A stretch of DNA of 64,000 nucleotides from Actinobacillus lignieresii (GCF_900444945.1 NZ_UFRM01000001.1:196501-260500); one strand, 5' to 3'. Numbered from the stretch's first letter, positions 17,155 to 27,287 are shown. Made by a program: numbers and translations. Notes: generated by a model not told the origin, from the letters alone.

Positions 17155-18432
17155 CTAAGACAACATACCTAACTCATACGCAATAAATAATAGTGTGAAA
17201 GCGGTAAGGTAAATTAAACCGACAATAGATAACCAAAATAAACCGCCTTTTACTTTATGCTCACCTTTTAATACGAGTGAAAGATTCAATGCAGCAAACA
17301 CTGGGGTTGAAACAAACGAACAAATCATCGCAAACGAAAGCATTTTCGCCACATCGCTCATAAATACCGAGATGATAAGAATACCGATTGCAGATGTAAC
17401 CGTCATCCAAACACTTAAACTGGCTACAGAGCTTTCTTTTTTATTAAGTAATAAACGTAACGCTTCATTATTTGCTCGTGAGTAACCGTCAATTACGGTA
17501 ATCGTTGTGCCGAACATACACATAAAAGCAATTAATGCTATCAACAATTTAGACCAATCACCGATAGCAAACGCATACATTTTAATGAGCTGTGCAATAT
17601 ATTTTACACCCGCCTGTTCAACCGCTTCACCCGAACCGTATTGAACTAATGCGCCTAACGCCAAGAATACTAAGGCAAGAATTGCCGTACCGATAAAACC
17701 GACATTGAAATCAAAAATACCGTCTTCATAGCTCACTTTGTTTAAACGACGTTTTGCTACCACCCACATTGAATTGATTGCAGAAATCTCAATCGGCGCC
17801 GGCATCCAGCCCATCAATGCTACAATAAAACCGAGTGAAGCCAAATTCCAAGGACTCGGTTCAATAAAATCAGGCGCAACTTGTACGCCTCCTTTTGACG
17901 CCGCTACAATTACAGCGGTTACGGTGGAAACCGTTAGCGCAATCATAATGCCTTTAGAAAGGGTATCTAAAAAGCGATATTTACCTAATAACAGAATGCC
18001 CCAAGTAACCGCGATAATAACGGTACTGGCAACCGGAATACTTAGATCAAATTGGATGCCGAGTGCCGAGAAGATAAATTTTAAAATTGCCGCCGTTACA
18101 ATACCTACCGCCGCAGTGTTGATCATTGCCGCAATCACGTTAAGAATAAAGAATATCCACAAGTAGATTTTGCCTTTTTCTTGATAGCCTTCTAATAAGG
18201 TTTTATTCGAACTTAACGTATATTGCACGCCGAAACGGAAAAACGGGTATTTAAATAAATTTGCTAAAATAATGATTAATGCCAATTGCCAACCGTAAAT
18301 TGCACCGGCTTGAGTTGAAGCAACAATATGCGAACCGCCTACCGCAGCCGAAGCCATTAATATCCCCGGTCCCATTGCTTTTAATTTTGATTGCCAGTTC
18401 GAAGCCGGCTCTATTTGCTGTGTTTGTGTCAT
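17155..18432 (-). CDS. Divergent Nramp-family transporter
   Basis: Membrane protein of 425 aa with about eleven helices and the Nramp opening GPGILMASAAVGG (residues 21-33). The usual metal-site motif DPGN in helix 1 is replaced by GGSHIV, and the MPH motif of helix 6 reads GWMPAPIE (about 208-215). Classical Mn/Fe transport is therefore doubtful; Nramp-related magnesium or other transporters have also lost these residues. Similar uncharacterised proteins occur in Haemophilus. The start follows GGGAAAG. It is a single gene between an uptake-word hairpin and a divergent MFS gene. Confidence 0.8.
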   Translation of the reverse strand: MTQTQQIEPASNWQSKLKAMGPGILMASAAVGGSHIVASTQAGAIYGWQLALIIILANLFKYPFFRFGVQYTLSSNKTLLEGYQEKGKIYLWIFFILNVIAAMINTAAVGIVTAAILKFIFSALGIQFDLSIPVASTVIIAVTWGILLLGKYRFLDTLSKGIMIALTVSTVTAVIVAASKGGVQVAPDFIEPSPWNLASLGFIVALMGWMPAPIEISAINSMWVVAKRRLNKVSYEDGIFDFNVGFIGTAILALVFLALGALVQYGSGEAVEQAGVKYIAQLIKMYAFAIGDWSKLLIALIAFMCMFGTTITVIDGYSRANNEALRLLLNKKESSVASLSVWMTVTSAIGILIISVFMSDVAKMLSFAMICSFVSTPVFAALNLSLVLKGEHKVKGGLFWLSIVGLIYLTAFTLLFIAYELGMLS

Positions 18433-18735
18433 ATTTTCTTTCCCTTTATTGTATAAAATTTAGTACGGTCTTTTGCATTGTATGCTTAAGTTTCGAATGA
18501 AAACAATCGCTTTTTTTCGATTAATTTATTTAGTGAAAAAAATGATAAAAATTTTGTAAGCTAAAATGTTTTGGTTAAAGCATAATCGTATAAACTCTAT
18601 ATGGATTTAGATGATTATGCTATATTTTTTATATTTAAAAGGATTTTATAAATTTAATAAAAATAGATATGATGGAGAGGTTATTGCTCTAGTATATTGA
18701 AGCTGTTAGGATTCTCGCTCTTTTATAACAATTAA
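18433..18735. other. AT-rich divergent intergenic region
   Basis: About 300 bp between the divergent Nramp-like and MFS genes. It contains no convincing gene. An inverted repeat AGCATAATC (18579-18587) / GATTATGCT (18613-18621) with a 25-base spacer is the only structure seen; it could be an operator for either gene. The -10-like TATGCT and TATATT strings near 18617-18626 may belong to the MFS promoter. Confidence 0.4.
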
Positions 18736-20076
18736 ATGAGATTTATATTTATGCCTAACACAGCACAAAATTTAAGGAATGATCCTAAAAAGGTTGCAAT
18801 TGCCTCAATGGTGGGGACAGCAATTGAATTCTTTGATTACTACATTTATGCCGCCGCAGCGGTTTTAGTTTTTAATACGCAATTCTTCAAAAGCGGTGAT
18901 CCGGTTTCGGATGAACTGCTTTCACTTTCCACTTTAGCTTTGGCTTTCTTTGCTCGTCCTATCGGTTCAGCGTTATTCGGTCACTTCGGCGATAAAATTG
19001 GCCGTAAGAAAACATTAGTCGCTTCATTATTATTAATGGGCGGCTCAACCGTTTGTATCGGTCTATTACCGACGTATGCGGATATCGGCATTTGGGCAAC
19101 GGTATTACTCTGTTTGTGCCGTGTCGGACAAGGTTTAGGTCTTGGCGGTGAGTGGGGCGGCGCGGCATTAGTTGCAACTGAAAACGCTCCGGACGGCAAG
19201 CGTGCTTGGTATGGTACTTTTCCGCAATTAGGTGCGCCGATCGGTTTATTTATCGCAAATGCTTCATTCTTTTTAGTCAGTTATTTCTTCGGACACCAAG
19301 CGTTAGTCGAATGGGCGTGGCGTATTCCGTTTATTTCATCGGTGGTGTTAGTGATGGTTGGTTTATGGGTACGCTTAACCTTACATGAAAGCCATGTATT
19401 CCGTGAAGCGGAAGAAAAAGGTAAAACACAGAAAGCACCGGTGAGTGCGGTATTTAAACATCATATGAAACCGCTGATTTTAGGCACTTTCATTATGACG
19501 GCAACTTATGTGTTGTTCTATATTATGACGGCATTTGCGCAAGTTTATTCAAGAACACCGGCGAAATTATCTGAAGCCGGTCACCCGATGGGACTTGGAA
19601 TTGAACCGAATACCTTTACCGGTTTACTCCTCTTAAGTGCGATTATTTTCGGTATTTTTACCAGTATTTCAGGGATTTTAGCCGATAAAATGGGACGCCG
19701 TACTTTCTTACTATGGGTAACTTTTGCGATGGGGATTTTCGGTTTAGCAATGCCGCTATTCCTGTCAAACGGCACACCATATTCCGTATTCGCTTTTCTT
19801 GTTGTCGGTATGGCGTTAATGGGATTCACTTTCGGACCAATGGCGGCATTATTACCGGAACTTTTTCCGACCGAAGTACGTTATTCAGGTGCATCACTTG
19901 CCTATAATTTCGCTTCAATTGTCGGTGCAACAGTTGCCGCAACATTTGCGATTAAAATCAATGCGACTTACGGTATTTTAGGCGTGGGGATTTATCTTGC
20001 GGTGAATGCGGTATTAACCTTAATTGCGTTATTTATGTCAAAAGAAACCAAGGATTTGGACTTAACCCAAGCGTAA
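18736..20076 (+). CDS. MFS transporter of the metabolite:H+ symporter (MHS) family, YhjE-like
   Basis: Twelve-helix major facilitator of 446 aa. It has the MHS opening GTAIEFFDYYIYAAAA, the loop 2-3 motif GHFGDKIGRKKTL and the repeat GILADKMGRRTF in the second half. Members carry small acids or betaines (ProP, ShiA, KgtP, YhjE); the substrate here is unknown. The start is uncertain: ATG 18736 or ATG 18751 (MPNTAQN), neither with a clear ribosome site. It ends before a terminator. Confidence 0.88.
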   Translation: MRFIFMPNTAQNLRNDPKKVAIASMVGTAIEFFDYYIYAAAAVLVFNTQFFKSGDPVSDELLSLSTLALAFFARPIGSALFGHFGDKIGRKKTLVASLLLMGGSTVCIGLLPTYADIGIWATVLLCLCRVGQGLGLGGEWGGAALVATENAPDGKRAWYGTFPQLGAPIGLFIANASFFLVSYFFGHQALVEWAWRIPFISSVVLVMVGLWVRLTLHESHVFREAEEKGKTQKAPVSAVFKHHMKPLILGTFIMTATYVLFYIMTAFAQVYSRTPAKLSEAGHPMGLGIEPNTFTGLLLLSAIIFGIFTSISGILADKMGRRTFLLWVTFAMGIFGLAMPLFLSNGTPYSVFAFLVVGMALMGFTFGPMAALLPELFPTEVRYSGASLAYNFASIVGATVAATFAIKINATYGILGVGIYLAVNAVLTLIALFMSKETKDLDLTQA

Positions 20077-20091
20077 ATTATCCAAATAGAC

Positions 20092-20115
20092 AAAAGGCTC
20101 CATTAGGAGCCTTTT
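20092..20115 (+). terminator. Terminator after the MFS gene
   Basis: AAAAGGCTCC and GGAGCCTTTT pair around ATTA, with TTTTC after. Convergent tyrA lies beyond. Confidence 0.88.
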
Positions 20116-20122
20116 CTTTGTG

Positions 20123-20178
20123 CAAGCGGTCTAATTTCCATACTTTTTTGCAAAAAGAAATAAAAATCAGACCGCTTG
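20123..20178. repeat. Inverted pair of uptake words (MFS-tyrA gap)
   Basis: CAAGCGGTCT (20123-20132) and AGACCGCTTG (20169-20178) face each other around a TTTTTTGCAAAAA centre. It may serve as the tyrA terminator on the minus strand. Confidence 0.8.
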
Positions 20179-20180
20179 TT

Positions 20181-21302
20181 TTATCTACGATTATCGTTTG
20201 CTTGTTGTAGTAGTATTCGACTTTCTTTTAAGAATTGTTCCGAATAATCGCCGAACCAATGATGAACTTCTTCAAAGGCTTGGATAAAGCCGGCTTTATC
20301 ATTATTTTTGAAGAATTCTAAGCTGGTGGCAAAAGTGTCTTTCAGTGATTCGATTACGGCAAGATTTTCCGGTTTATCCGAAATAATATCGGCATATAAA
20401 CCGCCGTCTTGCGCAAATAAACGTCCGATCATTGCTAACTCTAAACGGTAAATCGGTGAAGACAGTGCCAAAAGCTGTGATAATTTGACCGGTTGGCGGG
20501 ATAAGTGCAAACCGAAAGTAAAAGTCGAGAAGTGGCGTAATGCTTGAATATAGGTCATTGCATGATCGTGTTCGTGCGCATCGATAACCTCAATTTTTGC
20601 ACCCCAAATTTTAATTTGCTCGATAAACCATTCGTATTTTTCGGAAAAACGTCCGTGGCAACAAGCAACCAATTGTTTCGCCATTGAAGCAATGTCCGGT
20701 CCGAACATCGGATGTAAACTGACAACCGGACCGCTATGTACTTCCAACATTTTTTCCAGCGGTTGTGCTTTAACGGAGGTTAAATCCGCTAAAATCATAT
20801 TTTCGGTTAAAAACGGTTGTAGGCGTTCAATCGTTTCCAACGTTTTAGCTATCGGTACGCAAACGATAACCAAATCGGTTTCGGCAAGAATTTGTTCCGC
20901 CTGATTCCAATCTTGACTGCCTAATGTTTCCACTCGATAGCCGGAAAGTGCTAGAAAACGTGCGAATAATCCGCCTAATTTTCCTTTGCCGCCGACGATT
21001 ACTATTTTATTGATATTAGGATTGGTTGTTTTAAAACCGTGTTTGTTTTCATTGGCATAGGACTCTCGCATTACTCTTCTTAGCACGTCTTCAATTAAAT
21101 CGGCGGGTACGCCTTGCTTTTCGGCTTCTTGACGGCGAGCGGCAATCATTGCGGTTTCACGTTCCGGTGCGTAAACGGGAATACCGTATTCGGATTTAAC
21201 TTTTCCAACTTCGGCAACTAATTTTAAGCGTTCGGCAAACAGTTGAATTAATTGTTGATCAACTTGATCGATTTTTTCTCGTAAAGGATTGAGTGGATTC
21301 AT
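20181..21302 (-). CDS. tyrA: TyrA, chorismate mutase / prephenate dehydrogenase
   Basis: Bifunctional tyrosine-branch enzyme: an N-terminal AroQ-type chorismate mutase (about residues 1-90, opening LREKIDQVDQQLIQLFAERL) and a C-terminal NAD-dependent prephenate dehydrogenase with the nucleotide loop IVGGKGKLGGLFARFL near residue 108. Length 373 aa equals that of E. coli TyrA. It follows aroF on the same strand, as in the E. coli aroF-tyrA operon, but with an uptake-word hairpin between the two (21337-21386). Confidence 0.96.
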   Translation of the reverse strand: MNPLNPLREKIDQVDQQLIQLFAERLKLVAEVGKVKSEYGIPVYAPERETAMIAARRQEAEKQGVPADLIEDVLRRVMRESYANENKHGFKTTNPNINKIVIVGGKGKLGGLFARFLALSGYRVETLGSQDWNQAEQILAETDLVIVCVPIAKTLETIERLQPFLTENMILADLTSVKAQPLEKMLEVHSGPVVSLHPMFGPDIASMAKQLVACCHGRFSEKYEWFIEQIKIWGAKIEVIDAHEHDHAMTYIQALRHFSTFTFGLHLSRQPVKLSQLLALSSPIYRLELAMIGRLFAQDGGLYADIISDKPENLAVIESLKDTFATSLEFFKNNDKAGFIQAFEEVHHWFGDYSEQFLKESRILLQQANDNRR

Positions 21303-21336
21303 AGAGATTTCCTTGATACTGTCGAAAGACTCATAA

Positions 21337-21386
21337 AATAAGCGGGCAAATTTTCACGTTTTTTTGCAAAATTTTGTCCGCTTATT
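21337..21386. repeat. Inverted degenerate uptake words between aroF and tyrA
   Basis: AATAAGCGG (21337-21345) and CCGCTTATT (21378-21386) with matching AAATTTT and AAAATTTT flanks. The core is one base off the uptake consensus on each arm. If folded in the aroF-tyrA transcript it could reduce tyrA readthrough. Confidence 0.65.
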
Positions 21387-21415
21387 CACGTTATGTCGAA
21401 CCTTTCCGGCCGGTA

Positions 21416-22477
21416 TTATGCTCTTAATTTGTCAGCGAAATCGGTTAATAGATTTTCCGTCGTTTGCCAATCGATGCAGGCATCGGTAATGGATACGCCG
21501 TATTGCATTTGAGCGAAAGGCAGATCGGAAGATTGGTTACCGGCATGTAAATGGCTTTCGATCATTAAACCGATAATCGAACGGTTTCCGGTTAATAGTT
21601 GTTCTAACGCATTTTCGGCAACAAGCGGCTGACGGCGATAATCTTTATTTGAGTTACCGTGGCTACAGTCAATCATAATTGCTTCCGGTAAGCCGGCGTT
21701 ACGTAATGCGATTTCACATTCCTCAACATATTGCTTTTCAAAATTCGGTGTTTTACCGCCGCGAAGAATCACATGGCTATCCGGATTACCTTTAGTATGC
21801 AGTAGGTTTACTTGCCCCTTTTGATTGATACCGATAAAGCTATGACCTTGTGCGGCGGATTGCATCGCATTAATCGCAACGGATAAGCTGCCGTCCGTGC
21901 CGTTTTTAAAACCGACTGCCATAGATAAACCGGAAGCTAATTCTCGGTGAGTTTGTGACTCTGTCGTACGAGCCCCGATTGCCGACCAACTGAAGAGATC
22001 AGCCAAATACTGCGGCGTCATCGGATCAAGTGCTTCGGTTGCTAACGGTAAACCTAATTCGGCGAGGTCCAAACAGAGCTTACGCCCGACACGTAAGCCG
22101 GTTTCGACATCGAAAGTCCCGTCAATTTTCGGATCGTTAATCAGCCCCTTCCAGCCCACGGTAGTACGCGGTTTTTCAAAATATACACGCATGACGATGT
22201 AAAGTTTATCCGACACGGTATCGGCTAACGCCTTTAATTTTTTGCCGTATTCAATGGCGGCAATCGGATCATGAATAGAACAAGGACCAATCACAATTAA
22301 TTTACGCTGATCACGTTTATGGATAATATCCGAGATTTCTCGACGCGATGTTTCAATTTGTTTACGTAGATATTCGGGCAAAGGTAATTCGGCTTTTAGC
22401 TCGGCCGGGGTAAGCAATACTTTCTCGTCAATAATATTCACATTATGTAAACTGTCCTGATTAACTACGGTGTTCAT
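21416..22477 (-). CDS. aroF: DAHP synthase, AroF-like (tyrosine-type) isozyme
   Basis: First enzyme of the shikimate pathway, joining PEP and erythrose 4-phosphate. Class I motifs are clear: GPCSIHDP, MRVYFEKPRTTVGWKGL, IGARTTESQTHRE and CSHGNSNKDYRRQP. The N-terminus (DSLHNVNIIDEKVLLTP) and MIESHLHAGNQSS resemble E. coli AroF more than AroG, and tyrA is next, so the tyrosine-sensitive type is likely. Length 353 aa (E. coli AroF 356). The feedback class is inferred, not shown. opsX lies 42 nt upstream on the same strand. Confidence 0.92.
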   Translation of the reverse strand: MNTVVNQDSLHNVNIIDEKVLLTPAELKAELPLPEYLRKQIETSRREISDIIHKRDQRKLIVIGPCSIHDPIAAIEYGKKLKALADTVSDKLYIVMRVYFEKPRTTVGWKGLINDPKIDGTFDVETGLRVGRKLCLDLAELGLPLATEALDPMTPQYLADLFSWSAIGARTTESQTHRELASGLSMAVGFKNGTDGSLSVAINAMQSAAQGHSFIGINQKGQVNLLHTKGNPDSHVILRGGKTPNFEKQYVEECEIALRNAGLPEAIMIDCSHGNSNKDYRRQPLVAENALEQLLTGNRSIIGLMIESHLHAGNQSSDLPFAQMQYGVSITDACIDWQTTENLLTDFADKLRA

Positions 22478-22518
22478 TTTTGTTTCCTTTTCTGTAAAAT
22501 TTTTAATACATTGTTACT

Positions 22519-23565
22519 TTACAATTTTACAGCCAGCGTTTCAACTATTTTTTTCTTCACATCATCGACAGTGATTCGTTCCATTAATTTTTCGCCGGAT
22601 TTACTCTTGGCTTTGGTTGCCCAAGGCAGTTCATACCATGGTTTTCCGTAATAATCTAAGACCGCTTGATCATAAACCGAAACAACATTGTGCCGATCAT
22701 TATAAGGCGCAGTACGGCGAGGATTGTGAATCGCATATAAGCCGATAACCGGCGTGCCTTGCGTAGTCGCAATATGTGCCGCACCGGTATCCGGCGAGAT
22801 AACCAAATCAACTTGCTTAATTAATGCAGCAAGCTGTTTTAAGCTGGTTTTCCCGGTAATATTGATACAATTCGGCGCAAGTTGTTGAATTTTAGCTGCG
22901 GTTTCCGTTTCATAAGCGGAAGGAGAGCCGGCAATAAGCACATTGATATTTTGAGCGGTAAGCCATTTGGCGATTTCCGCATTGTGTTCCGCTCCCCAGT
23001 CTTTTTCTTTTTTACTGGAACAGGGCGAGATCAGTACATTTTTTTTCGTTTTATCAATAAAAGCGGCACTGTAATCCAGATCGGCTTGGCTTAAAGGTAA
23101 TGACCAGTGAGGAGTTAAATCCGTTACGCCAATCGCTTTGGCGAACATCATTTGTCCGTCCAAAACGTGCGGAGAATCGGTCATTTTCACTTTTTCATTG
23201 GTAAAAAGCCGCTGCATTTCACGTGCGCGATCTCGGTTAAAACCGATTTTCTTCGTCGCTTTAATGCCTAACGAAATCATTGAAGCACGAAAAGCGGTTT
23301 GCATATTTAACAAAAAATCGAACCGCTTGTTGGCTAATGTTTTCCAAAGTGTAAATATTCCTTTCCAGCCGGTTTTTTTATCATAAGGAATCAGCTCGAT
23401 ATTTTCCAAACCTTGCATTAGCATCGCTTCGGTTTTGCCGATAATCCAACTGATTTTGGCGTCGGGATATTGACGTTGAATCGCCTGCACGACGGCAAGA
23501 GTATGGCATACGTCACCAATGGCGGACAGACGTAAAATACAGATATTAAGCGGTTGTTTTTTCAT
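22519..23565 (-). CDS. opsX: Glycosyltransferase family 9, OpsX-like heptosyltransferase
   Basis: Likely transfers heptose from ADP-heptose to the Kdo of lipopolysaccharide core at the inner face of the cytoplasmic membrane. The 348-aa protein has the GT9 N-terminal motif ILRLSAIGDVCHTLAVVQAI and the donor-site region VISPDTGAAHIATTQGTPVIGLY. The layout resembles Haemophilus OpsX more than RfaF; the exact acceptor is inferred. It precedes aroF on the same strand with little gap. Confidence 0.83.
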   Translation of the reverse strand: MKKQPLNICILRLSAIGDVCHTLAVVQAIQRQYPDAKISWIIGKTEAMLMQGLENIELIPYDKKTGWKGIFTLWKTLANKRFDFLLNMQTAFRASMISLGIKATKKIGFNRDRAREMQRLFTNEKVKMTDSPHVLDGQMMFAKAIGVTDLTPHWSLPLSQADLDYSAAFIDKTKKNVLISPCSSKKEKDWGAEHNAEIAKWLTAQNINVLIAGSPSAYETETAAKIQQLAPNCINITGKTSLKQLAALIKQVDLVISPDTGAAHIATTQGTPVIGLYAIHNPRRTAPYNDRHNVVSVYDQAVLDYYGKPWYELPWATKAKSKSGEKLMERITVDDVKKKIVETLAVKL

Positions 23566-23610
23566 TAGAATTTGCGATCTTTAAAGTAATTCATTGATAG
23601 CGAATAGTAA

Positions 23611-23634
23611 AAACCCACGCTTTTGCGTGGGTTT
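23611..23634 (-). terminator. Terminator after pykA
   Basis: AAACCCACGC and GCGTGGGTTT pair around TTTT; on the minus strand the arm is followed by TTACTA with further T in the arm itself. It lies between pykA and opsX on the same strand. Confidence 0.85.
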
Positions 23635-23652
23635 GGTCTGATTAAAAAGTGC

Positions 23653-25092
23653 TTATTCAACTTTTAATAAACGGCTGGTGTTCGTACCGCCTTCTTTTAA
23701 CTCGTCACCTTGAGTTAATAATACTAAATCGCCGGACATTAAATAGCCTTTCTCTTTTAATAGAGCGATAGCTTTTTTCGCACCTTCGAAAGTACGGCTT
23801 TCTTCATCATAGAATACCGGTGTTACGCCGCGATAAAGCGCGGTACGATTTAATGCTTGTTGATTACGAGATAACGCATAAATCGGTAAACCTGAACTGA
23901 TACGACTCATTAATTTCGCCGTTTCGCCCGAGTGGGTTAAAGCGATAAGCGCAGATACGCCTTCCAAGTGGTTGGCTGTGTACATCGCAGACATAGCAAC
24001 CGCTTCATCAATCGTTGCGAATGTACCTTCCATACGGTGACGAGAGATGTTGATACTCGGCATCGTTTCCGCACCTAAACAGACTTCCGCCATTGATTTA
24101 ACCGTTTCAACCGGATAATCGCCGTTTGCCGTTTCGCCGGAAAGCATTACCGCATCCGTACCGTCTAATACCGCATTCGCTACGTCCATAACTTCGGCAC
24201 GTGTCGGCATCGGTTTTTTGATCATCGATTCCATCATTTGGGTAGCGGTAATGACTACGCGGTTTAATTTACGCGCACGACGAATTAAACGTTTTTGTAC
24301 GCCGACTAACGCCGCATCACCTATTTCAACACCTAAGTCGCCACGTGCAACCATTACCACGTCAGAACCTAAAATAATGTCATCCATCGCTTCTTCGGTT
24401 GCAACGGTTTCCGCACGTTCCACTTTCGCTACGATTTTCGCATCTAAACCCGCTTCGCGTGCCAATTGACGCGCATAGTCTAAATCTGCACTTGATTGCG
24501 GGAATGATACCGCTAAGTAATCGACACCGATTTTAGCTGCTAATTTGATATCTTCTTTATCTTTATCGGTTAATGCCGGCGCAGATAAACCGCCGCCTAA
24601 TTTGTTGATACCTTTGTTATTTGATAACGGACCGCCGACAGTTACTTCCGTATGAACTTTTACGCCTTCAACCGAAAGTACTTTTAATTGTACGTTACCG
24701 TCGTCTAATAAAAGAATGTCGCCCGGTACGACGTCGTTCGGTAGATTTTTATAGTCTAAACCGACCGCATCTTGATGACCTTCGCCACGCGGTAAATCCG
24801 CATCCAAGGTAAATTTATCACCGATATTTAAGAAAATTTTACCGTCTTTAAATGTTGAAACACGAATTTTAGGACCTTGTAAATCGCCTAAAATCGCTAC
24901 GGTTTTACCTAATCTAGCTGCAATTTCACGCACTTTATTTGCACGTTCGATATGATCTTCCGGCACACCGTGCGAGAAGTTCATACGAACCATATTCGCA
25001 CCTGCAGCGATAACTTTTTCCAAATTATTACCACGATCGGTAGCTGGACCCATTGTACAAACAATTTTTGTTCTTCTGAGTTTTCTAGACAT
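23653..25092 (-). CDS. pykA: Pyruvate kinase, PykA type
   Basis: Makes pyruvate and ATP from PEP in the last step of glycolysis. The sequence follows E. coli PykA from the first residue ([20 protein letters not shown]) to the end and has almost the same length (479 against 480). Key motifs are [44 protein letters not shown] and [10 protein letters not shown]. It is monocistronic with its own terminator. Confidence 0.97.
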   Translation of the reverse strand: MSRKLRRTKIVCTMGPATDRGNNLEKVIAAGANMVRMNFSHGVPEDHIERANKVREIAARLGKTVAILGDLQGPKIRVSTFKDGKIFLNIGDKFTLDADLPRGEGHQDAVGLDYKNLPNDVVPGDILLLDDGNVQLKVLSVEGVKVHTEVTVGGPLSNNKGINKLGGGLSAPALTDKDKEDIKLAAKIGVDYLAVSFPQSSADLDYARQLAREAGLDAKIVAKVERAETVATEEAMDDIILGSDVVMVARGDLGVEIGDAALVGVQKRLIRRARKLNRVVITATQMMESMIKKPMPTRAEVMDVANAVLDGTDAVMLSGETANGDYPVETVKSMAEVCLGAETMPSINISRHRMEGTFATIDEAVAMSAMYTANHLEGVSALIALTHSGETAKLMSRISSGLPIYALSRNQQALNRTALYRGVTPVFYDEESRTFEGAKKAIALLKEKGYLMSGDLVLLTQGDELKEGGTNTSRLLKVE

Positions 25093-25223
25093 TGATTAGA
25101 CTCCGTAATTATTGATTATTTAGAAATTGAAAATTCTTTTCATCGGCGGTATTTTAACGCCTTAAACGCAGAGTATTATACGCTTAAATCGTGTTGGTTT
25201 AAATACAGTAATGAGGTTTTCCT

Positions 25224-25715
25224 ATGAATATTTGGATTATGCGCCACGGTGAAGCCGGGTTTAATGCGACGACGGATAGCGAGCGCCCTTTAACGGAAAA
25301 CGGGCGAAAAACGGCTTATAAACAGGGTCAATGGTTGGCAAAACGTTTTCTTGAGCAAAGTATCGTACCGGATAAAGTGATTGTGAGTCCGTATCTGCGT
25401 GCGCAACAGACTTTCGAGGCTTTGAACGAAGGGATGCAAGCGGTCGATTTTAAGCGAAATTTGGTAAATTCGTCGATAGAAATTTGGGAGGGCGTTACGC
25501 CCGGCGGAGATCCGGAGAACGTTAAAAACTATTTGGATTTCTTACGTGAAGAAGGGGCGAAGAATATTCTAATCGTATCGCATTTGCCGTTAGTATATGA
25601 TTTGGTCGTCAGTTTGACGCAACACCAAGATAGCGTACATTTTTATCCGGCGGTAATTGCGGAAATCGATTGGAAAACAGACTTTGGTAAAGTTTCAGCA
25701 ATTGAAAATCCTTAA
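25224..25715 (+). CDS. sixA: SixA, phosphohistidine phosphatase
   Basis: Removes phosphate from histidine of HPt or PTS phosphocarriers (ArcB and NPr in E. coli). The RHG catalytic motif is IMRHGEAGF with His8, and further active-site residues are in SPYLRAQQT and IVSHLPLV. 163 aa matches E. coli (161). The ATG follows GAGG at 25212-25215. It diverges from pykA. Confidence 0.93.
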   Translation: MNIWIMRHGEAGFNATTDSERPLTENGRKTAYKQGQWLAKRFLEQSIVPDKVIVSPYLRAQQTFEALNEGMQAVDFKRNLVNSSIEIWEGVTPGGDPENVKNYLDFLREEGAKNILIVSHLPLVYDLVVSLTQHQDSVHFYPAVIAEIDWKTDFGKVSAIENP

Positions 25716-25937
25716 ATGATAGGTTTTAGGGGGATAAAAAAATTATTTTTATTTTTTTAGAAATTGTCCAATAAATAGGCTTCCCAATTATGTAAAAAGT
25801 GCGTATCATACGCACCTCAAAATCAGCTGAAGCTGACATAGATTGATTAAAGAGTACGGTTTTTTAGCCGTACTTTTTATTTGGATAGTTATCTCGTTAA
25901 ATTTGTTTTAAATTTAATCACTTACGGAAGAAAAAGT
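25716..25937. other. sixA-dusB gap with two hairpins
   Basis: Contains a T-rich stretch after sixA, a GTGCGTA/TACGCAC hairpin (25799-25815) and a terminator-like hairpin AGTACGG/CCGTACT (25853-25874) followed by TTTTTAT. The second lies only 60 nt before dusB, so it is either the sixA terminator or an attenuator in the dusB-fis leader. Confidence 0.6.
25853..25879 (+). terminator. Terminator upstream of dusB-fis
   Basis: AGTACGG and CCGTACT pair around TTTTTTAG and are followed by TTTTTAT. Confidence 0.7.
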
Positions 25938-26900
25938 ATGCGTATAGGACAATATGAATTAAAAAACCGTATTTTCCTCGCGCCGATGGCAGGTATTACC
26001 GACCAACCTTTTCGTCGCTTGTGTACTAAACTCGGAGCAAGTTTGACTTTTTCGGAGATGATGTCCACAAACCCTGACGTATGGCATACGGAAAAATCTC
26101 GTTTGAGGCTTGCGCATCATGAAGAGATTGGCATAAATGCCGTACAAATTGCAGGGTCGGATCCAACGGAAATGGCAATGGCGGCGAAAGTCAATGTTGA
26201 GTACGGGGCACAAATTATTGATATCAATATGGGTTGTCCGGCTAAAAAGGTAAACAAGAAAATGGCGGGCTCCGCACTTCTACGTGAACCCGAATTAGTC
26301 GCTCAAATTTTAGATGCGGTCGTTAATGCTGTGGATGTGCCTGTAACATTAAAAATTAGAACAGGTTGGGATCAGGAAAATAGAAACTGTTTGGAGATTG
26401 CCAAAATTGCTGAGAAAGCAGGTATCTCCGCTTTAACGATTCACGGTCGTACGCGTCATTGCCTTTTTGAAGGTAATGCCGAATACGACAGTATCAAAGC
26501 CGTTAAACAAGCGGTTTCTATTCCGATTATTGCTAACGGCGATATAGCCTCCGCAGAGAAAGCGAAGTATGTGTTAGATTATACGGAAGCGGATGCGGTT
26601 ATGATCGGTAGAGGCAGTTTCGGTCGTCCTTGGTTGTTTAAGGAAGTTGAACAATTTTTAGAGAATGGTCGCCTTTTGGATTTGCCTTTAGATGAAAAAT
26701 GCCGACTCATGTTTAAACATATTGAAGATCTTCATCGGTTTTACGGTGAACAAAAAGGTTATCGTATAGCGCGTAAACATGTCGGTTGGTATGCGGATCA
26801 ATTGTCGCCAGACTTAACTTTTAAACGTACTTTCAATGCGTTGGATTCGACAAAAGAACAATTACTCGCATTGGAAGATTTTATGAAATCGATTCGGTAG
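25938..26900 (+). CDS. dusB: DusB, tRNA-dihydrouridine synthase B
   Basis: FMN/NADPH enzyme that reduces uridine in the tRNA D-loop. The ATG at 25938 gives [26 protein letters not shown], the family N-terminus; an upstream in-frame extension of 19 codons is AT-rich and unsupported. Motifs [17 protein letters not shown] (catalytic Cys near residue 100), [11 protein letters not shown] and ANGDI are present. 320 aa (E. coli 321). Its partner fis follows, the arrangement conserved in gammaproteobacteria. Confidence 0.96.
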   Translation: MRIGQYELKNRIFLAPMAGITDQPFRRLCTKLGASLTFSEMMSTNPDVWHTEKSRLRLAHHEEIGINAVQIAGSDPTEMAMAAKVNVEYGAQIIDINMGCPAKKVNKKMAGSALLREPELVAQILDAVVNAVDVPVTLKIRTGWDQENRNCLEIAKIAEKAGISALTIHGRTRHCLFEGNAEYDSIKAVKQAVSIPIIANGDIASAEKAKYVLDYTEADAVMIGRGSFGRPWLFKEVEQFLENGRLLDLPLDEKCRLMFKHIEDLHRFYGEQKGYRIARKHVGWYADQLSPDLTFKRTFNALDSTKEQLLALEDFMKSIR

Positions 26901-26928
26901 AATCCTTATTTTAGTTGGATAGAGGACA

Positions 26929-27225
26929 ATGTTAGAACAACAACCTGTACAAAACCCATTAACGGTATCAATGTTAAATGCTCAAGCACAACAAGTGAAT
27001 AAACCACTTCGTGACAATGTGAAAGCGGCATTAAAAAATTATTTATCTCAATTAAACGGTGAAGATCCGACGGAATTATATGAGTTGGTATTATCTGAAA
27101 TTGAACACCCGATGTTAGATATGGTTATGCAATATACGCGCGGTAACCAGACTCGCGCTGCAACCATGTTAGGGATTAACCGTGGTACATTACGTAAAAA
27201 ATTAAAAAAATACGGTATGGGCTAA
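26929..27225 (+). CDS. fis: Fis, nucleoid and transcription factor
   Basis: Homodimeric DNA-bending factor acting at rRNA promoters and in inversion and recombination. It has 98 aa, exactly the E. coli length, with the C-terminal helix-turn-helix [26 protein letters not shown] nearly unchanged. Its start lies 28 nt after dusB, so they form one operon. Confidence 0.98.
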   Translation: MLEQQPVQNPLTVSMLNAQAQQVNKPLRDNVKAALKNYLSQLNGEDPTELYELVLSEIEHPMLDMVMQYTRGNQTRAATMLGINRGTLRKKLKKYGMG

Positions 27226-27250
27226 TTTTTAACTCATCTATTTTATGATA

Positions 27251-27281
27251 AAAAAGGCTATTCGATAGAATAGCCTTTTTT
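27251..27281. terminator. Bidirectional terminator between fis and the NSS gene
   Basis: AAAAAGGCTATTC and GAATAGCCTTTTT pair perfectly around GATA, with T-runs reading in both directions. It serves both convergent genes. Confidence 0.92.
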
Positions 27282-27287
27282 GTTACT

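Noticed and set aside
22493..22523. TyrR-box-like TGTAAA and TTTACA near aroF
   Set aside because: The two halves are 19 bp apart instead of 6, and the second is in the opsX coding end.
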